DNA from: Anisus vortex
Taxonomy: Eukaryota > Mollusca > Gastropoda > Planorbidae
Assembly (NCBI GenBank): GCA_949126835.1
Contig: OX421498.1
Coordinates: 36,053,799-36,117,798 of the forward strand
DNA: 64,000 bases
Reading direction: 5' to 3'
The position numbers and the translations under genes were made by a program. The notes under the pieces were generated by a model. The model worked only from the letters and a program-made list of their open reading frames with translations. It made no database searches and was not told where the DNA came from. Of the stretch, positions 58,788 through 64,000 are shown piece after piece (positions within the stretch are counted from its first letter, which is position 1; every line of letters begins with the position of its first letter).

Positions 58788-59111
58788 ATGTCTGAAAAGA
58801 CGAAACGACAAGGAGAACTATTACGGTGTTTATGTCGGGCTAAGCCACCTGCCATAAAGGCCATTTTGAAAAATGCCTCACCACAACTCATACACACACT
58901 GTGCGAGTGTTGTCACAATGTATTAAAAGGGAACGTTCCACTTACAAAACATCAGAAGACTCGTTTACGTCGACACAAAACAAGTCTAAGAGAACTTACC
59001 AAAAAGAAACTATCTGTAAAAACGCGGAAGCAAATACTTCAACGCGGTGGTTTCATAGGTGCGTTACTTGGACCGGTTCTAAGTGTTCTTAAAGGTGTTC
59101 TAGGTTTCTAA
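58788..59111 (+). CDS. small basic protein with hydrophobic C-terminal peptide
   Basis: This 107-residue protein has a Cys-rich N-terminal half (CLCR, CECCH at 39-43), a Lys/Arg-rich middle (residues 54-82) and a glycine-hydrophobic tail from RGG at 86-88 to the end. The tail resembles membrane-active peptides of virion proteins. The preceding QRGG could be a site for the element's own protease, which in adenovirus cuts after similar xGG sequences. I cannot name a family; similar small proteins occur in Polintons. It starts right after the ATPase stop. Confidence 0.72.
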   Translation: MSEKTKRQGELLRCLCRAKPPAIKAILKNASPQLIHTLCECCHNVLKGNVPLTKHQKTRLRRHKTSLRELTKKKLSVKTRKQILQRGGFIGALLGPVLSVLKGVLGF

Positions 59112-59114
59112 AAA

Positions 59115-59606
59115 ATGGCCAAAAAAATGATTTTGATTGACCCACGCCTATTGGAATCTATGAATCAAAAAACATATGTACCACCAGATACACTTAACGA
59201 TAATTTAAGAGACTTGGATAACCAAATGCAACAGATCTTAGAGCGGGAAGATTTATCACCGCGCGACAAAGTCAAACAGTACCAACAAATTCTACAACGC
59301 TATACATTTCGTCTTGGTGAGTACAAACAAAAACCACTAGGATTATTAGATATGAAACCTCAGCCTCAAGCACCGCTACAATCAAATACACCAACAGCGT
59401 CGGACCAACAACAACAAAAAGTAGACGCTGAACCTAAAAAAGTAGACGTTGAACCTAAAATAGAAGAACCACCAATCGTGATTCCCGAATCGACAAAGAA
59501 AACTAAGAAACAGAAAAACGCACAGAAAGACAAAATAACCCCACCACAACCTAAACGAACTAGGAAAGCTAAAAGTACAAAACAAGGCCAATGGGAGGAG
59601 TGGTAA
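59115..59606 (+). CDS. hypothetical Polinton protein, coiled N-terminus and Lys-rich tail
   Basis: This 163-residue protein has charged helix with coiled-coil character at about 18-70 (NDNLRDLDNQMQQILERED). Next comes a Pro/Gln linker with duplicated 'KVDVEPK'-like units (about 98-118), then a Lys/Thr-rich basic tail. It shows no catalytic motif or membrane segment. A role as scaffold or DNA-binding virion protein is conceivable but not shown. Its last 16 bases overlap the start of the integrase in another frame. Confidence 0.7.
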   Translation: MAKKMILIDPRLLESMNQKTYVPPDTLNDNLRDLDNQMQQILEREDLSPRDKVKQYQQILQRYTFRLGEYKQKPLGLLDMKPQPQAPLQSNTPTASDQQQQKVDAEPKKVDVEPKIEEPPIVIPESTKKTKKQKNAQKDKITPPQPKRTRKAKSTKQGQWEEW

Positions 59607-60646
59607 ACTTACGCAGATATTATTTTGAACCAGGTCGAGCCGGCGCTTTTGGTGGTGTTTTTAAATATCCAAAATTTAAAACAAAGGAAATTAAAGAATG
59701 GTTAAGTCACCAGGACACGTATACATTACACAAACCGATTCGATGGCGTTTTCAAAGACGAACAACCATAACAGGTGGTATGAACCAACAATTTCAAGCT
59801 GATCTCATAGATATGCAGAGGCTACGAAAATATAATAACGGGATATCGTACATACTGACATGTGTGGACGTGTTTAGTAAATTCGCTTGGGCCATCCCGA
59901 TAAAGACAAAAACAGCTAAAGCACTAGTCGAGGCTACACGGCAAGTTTTTGAAAAGCGGAAGCCACTTCAGATTCAAACTGATAAAGGGAGCGAGTTTAC
60001 CAACAAGACTTATCAAAAATTTCTCAAAGAAGAACGGGTACATTTTTTCACAACTGAGAACGAAGATATTAAGGCTGCTATCGTAGAACGATTCAATCGC
60101 ACCTTAAAAGAGAAAATGTGGCGCTACTTTACGAAAACAAATAGTCTTCGTTACATTGATGTACTAGATCAATTGCTTCAAAATTACAATAGCTCATTCC
60201 ACAAAAGCATTAAAATGGCGCCCGTGAATGTTACTTTAGAAAATCAAGAACAAGTGTGGAACACATTATACACCCCTGTTAATACCCCGCGGCGAAAAGG
60301 GTTTGAAGAAGGTGACCGTGTCAGAATTGCACAAGCCCGACAAAATTTTAAAAAGGGTTACACACCTGCGTGGACAGAGGAGCTGTTTACAATCAGTCGG
60401 CTGAAGTCGACAACAAAACCAATAGTTTACATTTTGAAAGATGATGCAGGCGAAGAACTAAAAGGTTCTTTTTATAGAGAAGAACTACAAAAAGTAGGAG
60501 ACAAACAAATATACAGGATCGAAAACATATTACAAGAACGACAACGCGTCGGCGGTGGAAAAGAGTATTTAGTCAAGTGGTTTGGTTACAACTCGTCATT
60601 CGATAGCTGGATCTCAGACAAAAACATTTCGAAATATAAAGACTAG
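59591..60646 (+). CDS. retroviral-type integrase with C-terminal chromodomain
   Basis: This 351-residue protein inserts the linear DNA element into the host genome. The N-terminal part (RRYYFEPGRAGAFGGV, then HQDTYTLHKPIRWRF) is typical of Polinton integrases. The catalytic triad is D71 (FQADLIDM), D131 (QTDKGSEF) and E166 (AAIVERFNRT), a D,D(34)E spacing. The end, about 304-349, is a chromodomain (YRIENIL, YLVKWFGY, SFDSW) that in other elements reads histone methylation marks and steers insertion. All parts are intact. The family matches C. elegans transposon-derived F54H12.3. The ATG overlaps the preceding gene. Confidence 0.95.
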   Translation: MGGVVNLRRYYFEPGRAGAFGGVFKYPKFKTKEIKEWLSHQDTYTLHKPIRWRFQRRTTITGGMNQQFQADLIDMQRLRKYNNGISYILTCVDVFSKFAWAIPIKTKTAKALVEATRQVFEKRKPLQIQTDKGSEFTNKTYQKFLKEERVHFFTTENEDIKAAIVERFNRTLKEKMWRYFTKTNSLRYIDVLDQLLQNYNSSFHKSIKMAPVNVTLENQEQVWNTLYTPVNTPRRKGFEEGDRVRIAQARQNFKKGYTPAWTEELFTISRLKSTTKPIVYILKDDAGEELKGSFYREELQKVGDKQIYRIENILQERQRVGGGKEYLVKWFGYNSSFDSWISDKNISKYKD

Positions 60647-60648
60647 CC

Positions 60649-60948
60649 ATGGAACCAACCATCTATCGCGATGCAACAATCATCGAGGATAGACCCGTCT
60701 CCTCCACGTCCGAAACCTCAATCGCATCCACCCTTTCGCTCTGGTTGGGTAAAATAAAAGTAAGACCAGGTGCCGTATTCATTTCACAGATGATCGTTAT
60801 ATACACCGTAATTTTCGTGGCGTTGTTCAATCTCACTCGTGGTGTTGCAAACACGCAGGAGGAAAAATTGTGGGTCGTCTTATTATCCAGCTGTCTAGGA
60901 TACATATTACCTAACCCCAAGCTTTCAAGAAAAAAAGAGTCACAATGA
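60649..60948 (+). CDS. two-pass membrane protein of unknown function
   Basis: This 99-residue protein has two likely membrane segments, at about 42-62 and 73-87, with a short loop TRGVANTQEEK between them and a basic tail KLSRKKESQ. There is no signal peptide. It lies two bases after the integrase stop and overlaps the next gene by four bases (ATGA). Small membrane proteins are common in Polintons. A role in the virion, entry or host membranes cannot be told from sequence. Confidence 0.72.
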   Translation: MEPTIYRDATIIEDRPVSSTSETSIASTLSLWLGKIKVRPGAVFISQMIVIYTVIFVALFNLTRGVANTQEEKLWVVLLSSCLGYILPNPKLSRKKESQ

Positions 60949-61715
60949 GTTTTTATATAACCCTACCAAGCAACTCTTCGCCAAAACTTTTTCCAAATAA
61001 TAAGGCAGATCACTTTTTTGTCAAACTACCACAGACGATTGATATCACAGCGAATTATGAAGTTGGTTTGGTCGAGGTACAATTTCCGAACCGTTATTGT
61101 CTTATTCAAGAAAATGAATTGTGGGTACAGTACGACTCGAACAAGGACGGCGAAGAATCGAAAGCACGTTTAATTCTTACCGTTCCACCTGGGAAATTTC
61201 ACTCTGTGGACCTAATTATCGAAACATTGGAAAAACTAACATTAAAAGAAGAAATACGGGAAGGAAAAGTCAGAATTATTACGACCGAATGTGAGAAGCC
61301 CTTAAAGAAAGTTGTTATAAAAGTAAACGAACCAGGCGATGTAATTATCATTAGTAATAAATTGACTAATTTTCTAGGATATTTTAACGGAGCACAAAAA
61401 CTAACCAGTAATATTGATGATCAAGAGATCAATACCGATATAAAGACGGTATTCGTATATTGTGATTTAGTATCAGCGAGAGTTGTTGGAGATGTCCTAG
61501 TCCCCTTACTAAGAACTGTACCTATCATCGATAGACGACCTCTTTCTGTTTTTCGGATTTACGATAAACCACACTACATACCTCTGAGTCGTTTTTCATT
61601 CGACACCGTGGAAATACTTTTAACGGACGATTTGGGACAACCTATTCCATTTACGAGTGGGACGTCGGTGTTGACACTCCATTTTAGAACACGGAAACAT
61701 TTTGAACTAGAATAA
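60945..61715 (+). CDS. minor capsid (penton-like) protein
   Basis: This 256-residue protein is rich in beta strands, starting MSFYITLPSNSS and ending TLHFRTRKHFELE. The C-terminal stretch 'YIPLSRFSFDTVEILLTDD' and then GQPIPF is the conserved end of Polinton minor capsid proteins, which fold as a single jelly roll and close the five-fold vertices of the capsid. The length fits the family. The start ATG overlaps the stop of the membrane protein gene (ATGA), a coupling that fits a compact shared transcript. Confidence 0.85.
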   Translation: MSFYITLPSNSSPKLFPNNKADHFFVKLPQTIDITANYEVGLVEVQFPNRYCLIQENELWVQYDSNKDGEESKARLILTVPPGKFHSVDLIIETLEKLTLKEEIREGKVRIITTECEKPLKKVVIKVNEPGDVIIISNKLTNFLGYFNGAQKLTSNIDDQEINTDIKTVFVYCDLVSARVVGDVLVPLLRTVPIIDRRPLSVFRIYDKPHYIPLSRFSFDTVEILLTDDLGQPIPFTSGTSVLTLHFRTRKHFELE

Positions 61716-61717
61716 TC

Positions 61718-62191
61718 ATGGTGAGACATACCGTGTTACATCGCAATCCCAAATTATACGAAGATTTTTATTGTAATCAAGGCGGACACGGACTTCCTGT
61801 TTTTATTGGAGGTCGGAATCAGGGAGGACATGGGATTGGATCTTTTTTTAGTGGACTAGGACGAATGGTTTTACCATGGCTTAAAACAGGCGGCAAAGCT
61901 TTGCTTAAAGAGGGTTTAAATACTGGCTTGCAAGTCGCGAACGATGCATTATCTGGTAGAAACGTGGGAGAGTCATTTAGAGAACACTCGAAAGAAGCGG
62001 GTAAGCGTTTACTACAAGGCGCAGTCAATCATATTAGCCAATCAGGGACAGGTCTTAGAAAGAGACGCGCTGCACCACCGGGCCAACCTCGCAGTAAACG
62101 GATAAAAACAGCTCACAGACGAGGCACGGTTCATAAAAAGACCCGGCGCAAGAACAATCAACACCGTAAACATTTTGATATTTTTGACTAA
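61718..62191 (+). CDS. adenovirus pX/pVI-like virion protein
   Basis: This 157-residue protein has two NQGG-H sequences (residues 20-24 and 34-38). They are good candidates for cutting by the adenain-type protease encoded downstream. The segment after the second (GIGSFFSGLGRMVLPWL) looks like an amphipathic, membrane-active helix. The rest has Gly/Ala-rich helix and a strongly basic tail with clusters RKRR, KRIK and KKTRRKN, suited to binding DNA. The layout recalls adenovirus pVI and pX; homology is inferred from layout only. Confidence 0.72.
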   Translation: MVRHTVLHRNPKLYEDFYCNQGGHGLPVFIGGRNQGGHGIGSFFSGLGRMVLPWLKTGGKALLKEGLNTGLQVANDALSGRNVGESFREHSKEAGKRLLQGAVNHISQSGTGLRKRRAAPPGQPRSKRIKTAHRRGTVHKKTRRKNNQHRKHFDIFD

Positions 62192-62194
62192 ACA

Positions 62195-63499
62195 ATGGCT
62201 TTGCTACACCCCAGTTCCTGTGAATGTTTACATTCTGGTTTGGATTTGTTTAGCGTACCACCAACACAAACAGCCGTGGAAGATGGTCAGTTTGTTGAGA
62301 TACATCCTCTAGCCTCACTGGCCGGAGGGGCCCCTATAGAATTTTCAATCTCTGGAAACAGTGAGGATTATTTAGATTTGTTCAACACCTTTATTCATAT
62401 CCGTGCCAAAATAACGTTACCAGACGGCACTAATTTACCTGATGACGCTGACGTAGGTCCAGTGAATTATTTCTTACATGGTTTATTCAGCCAAGTTGAC
62501 GTCTCGCTCAATGACACACTTATTTCACCATCTGAAAATACGTATCCCTATCGGGCTTATATCGAAGCAACGTTAAATCATGGACTAGATGCCAAACAAG
62601 GCCCTTTAACGGCAGCGCTGTACTACAAAGATTCATCCTCTTTTTTCAATGATTTCAACGATACTAATAGTGGTTTCAAAACCCGTAAAGAGATTGCCGC
62701 AAACAGTAATGAAATTGACTTAATGGGTCGTCTACATACAGATATTTGTGTTCAAGACCGTTACATTTTAAATGGTGTCGATGTAAAAATAAAGCTATCC
62801 CCATCAAAAGACACATTTAACCTTTTGACTTCCAAACCTGAACTTGGCTACAAATCGGTAATCACGTATGCCAAATTATTGGTCAGAAAAGCTAAATTAA
62901 ACCCAGCCATTTCATTAGCGCATGAAAAAGCGTTACAAAGAATCAATGCCAAATATGCGTTTAAACGCGTTGTGATAAAGACCTGTTGTATTCCACAAGG
63001 AATGTTATCGCATCATCAAGATAATCTGTTTCTTAGTCAGACACCCACCCGGATAGTTATTGGTCTAGTTAGGGCTTCAGCGTTCAATGGTGCTTATGGC
63101 TTAAACCCCTTTAATTTTGAACATTTTGATTTATCTTATTTGAATGTAACGGTCGAAGGTAAATCTTTTTCCAAACCGTTGGCGATGTCATTCGACAAAA
63201 ATCAAGTTGTGCGCGCCTTTTTCGAAACGAATTTAGCCCTGGGCTATATAGGAAGAGATGCAGGAAACTCAATATCTATAAATGATTTCCGGAACGGTAA
63301 CAGTCTCATGGCATTTGACTTGACTCCCAGTCTATTAGACGGGAATCAACTTGAAATGGTTAAAAGTGGCCCTGTATCCATTGAATTAAAGTTTGCAAAA
63401 GTTACAACGGAACCCATTCAACTCATCATATATGCTGAACAAGATTCTATACTTGAAATCTCTAAAACAAGACAAATATTAACAGACTATACAGCCTAA
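62195..63499 (+). CDS. major capsid protein (double jelly roll, hexon-like)
   Basis: This 434-residue protein matches the Polinton/adintovirus capsid family (C. elegans F54H12.2 type). It has an N-terminal region DLFSVPPTQTAVEDG, then EFSISGNSEDYLDL and FIHIRAKITLPDG. The middle holds the SQVDVSLNDTLI strand pair and the 'YPYRAYIEATLNHG' motif. It ends TDYTA. Two stacked jelly rolls would form pseudo-hexameric capsomers. It lacks any stop or frameshift. It is the largest gene of the cluster and sits between the pX/pVI-like protein and the protease. Confidence 0.9.
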   Translation: MALLHPSSCECLHSGLDLFSVPPTQTAVEDGQFVEIHPLASLAGGAPIEFSISGNSEDYLDLFNTFIHIRAKITLPDGTNLPDDADVGPVNYFLHGLFSQVDVSLNDTLISPSENTYPYRAYIEATLNHGLDAKQGPLTAALYYKDSSSFFNDFNDTNSGFKTRKEIAANSNEIDLMGRLHTDICVQDRYILNGVDVKIKLSPSKDTFNLLTSKPELGYKSVITYAKLLVRKAKLNPAISLAHEKALQRINAKYAFKRVVIKTCCIPQGMLSHHQDNLFLSQTPTRIVIGLVRASAFNGAYGLNPFNFEHFDLSYLNVTVEGKSFSKPLAMSFDKNQVVRAFFETNLALGYIGRDAGNSISINDFRNGNSLMAFDLTPSLLDGNQLEMVKSGPVSIELKFAKVTTEPIQLIIYAEQDSILEISKTRQILTDYTA

Positions 63500-63529
63500 A
63501 CACTATTATTAACCCGCCAACCCTTGAGA

Positions 63530-64000
63530 ATGAACACACACCACCTACAAGACATAGTTGATTCTGATGCCTTCGCACGCCGACTCTCACTCACCCTCGT
63601 CTTAGCATGTGATCAATTTCCAGCCATCAAAACAGACAAACCCTCAGGATTTATCATAAACCTAGACAAACAAGTCGAGATTGGCTCGCACTGGGTTGGG
63701 TTGTTCTACAACGGGCTTGGACAATTTACATACTTTGATAGTTTTGGGCTTGGACCACGATCTTCTGAGATTGTAGAGTTTATTAAAAACAATTCAACAA
63801 GACCACTGCTATATAATACCCGGCATTTACAGACAATTGTTTCTAAAACGTGTGGATTGTATGCTGTTTATTTCATACTAGCAAAGGCGCGTGGTTTCAG
63901 TCTACAAAGAGTGCTATACCCATTTTCAAATTCAGCACAAAGACAATATCTGAACGATATTATAATTTTAAGACTTGTGAAAAGATTAACTAAACGCTCT
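63530..64000 (+). CDS. adenovirus-type cysteine protease (adenain family), open at window end
   Basis: The frame runs from ATG at 63530 through the last base (157 codons) without a stop. It shows the adenain catalytic layout: His54 (GSHWVGLF), Asp70 (YFDSFG), a Gln at 101 for the oxyanion hole and Cys108 (KTCGLYAVYF). The enzyme matures virion proteins by cutting after xGG-like sites, of which candidates exist in two neighbours. The gene starts 30 bases after the capsid gene stop. Adenains are about 200 residues long, so only a short end is missing. Confidence 0.92.
   Translation, partial: MNTHHLQDIVDSDAFARRLSLTLVLACDQFPAIKTDKPSGFIINLDKQVEIGSHWVGLFYNGLGQFTYFDSFGLGPRSSEIVEFIKNNSTRPLLYNTRHLQTIVSKTCGLYAVYFILAKARGFSLQRVLYPFSNSAQRQYLNDIIILRLVKRLTKRS

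Larger units (their letters stand above)
57270..64000 (+). mobile_element. Polinton/Maverick (adintovirus-like) element, left part
   Basis: Nine intronless ORFs in one direction, with spacing from a 16-base overlap to 30 bases, encode the hallmark set: packaging ATPase, integrase, minor capsid, major capsid and adenovirus-type protease, plus four small proteins. No frame is broken. The gene density and lack of introns contrast sharply with the 20-kb host gene nearby. The protein-primed DNA polymerase B and right terminus, expected for the family, would lie past base 64000. Confidence 0.93.

Noticed and set aside
57270..64000. DNA polymerase B of the Polinton
   Set aside because: No polymerase motif is present in the visible part; it may lie beyond the window edge.

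Overview
The window looks like a repeat-rich animal chromosome segment. It has AT-rich non-coding DNA, long introns with GT-AG borders, tRNA-derived SINEs, LINE and hAT transposon remnants, large minisatellites and one 200-base assembly gap. Frequent AGGCCTA-type words and the SINE types fit a mollusc, perhaps a gastropod, but this is an impression and I could not test it.

Layout. From 1 to 14.7 kb I see no convincing host gene: SINE copies, a 22-bp and a 34-bp minisatellite, hAT-type MITEs and homopolymer tracts. From 14.76 to 21.24 kb lies a nested stack of transposons: a broken LINE on the minus strand, split by a 4.0-kb hAT element (itself split by a 1.15-kb hAT-type element and distorted by two internal tandem arrays) and by a separate 1.15-kb element with 159-bp inverted repeats. 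Each DNA transposon keeps a perfect 8-bp target-site duplication. From 22.88 to 26.56 kb is a 3.7-kb satellite of 42-bp units.

From 27.95 to about 48.45 kb, on the minus strand, is the one host gene I could assemble. It has eleven coding exons whose splice phases agree from ATG to stop, giving 1,461 residues, plus a probable 5' untranslated exon near 48.4 kb. Two exons carry expanded coding repeats (19-residue and 5-residue units), two are microexons (34 and 20 bp), and one intron appears to be GC-AG. I do not recognise the protein. Its introns hold SINEs, a pogo-like element, a MITE with a 10-bp duplication and an array of palindromic 31-bp units.

From 48.5 to 57.2 kb is repeat-rich intergenic DNA. 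From about 57.27 kb to the right edge the window enters the left part of a Polinton/Maverick (adintovirus-like) element. A probable terminal-repeat region is followed by nine tightly packed, intact, intronless ORFs on the plus strand: packaging ATPase, a small basic protein with a hydrophobic tail, a coiled, basic-tailed protein, chromodomain integrase, a two-pass membrane protein, penton-like minor capsid protein, a pX/pVI-like protein, major capsid protein and an adenovirus-type protease that runs to the last base. Together they make a virion-assembly and integration module: capsid proteins, a protease to mature them, an ATPase to package DNA and an integrase for insertion. The expected protein-primed DNA polymerase and the right terminal repeat are not in the window. 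This element is the most interesting content here.
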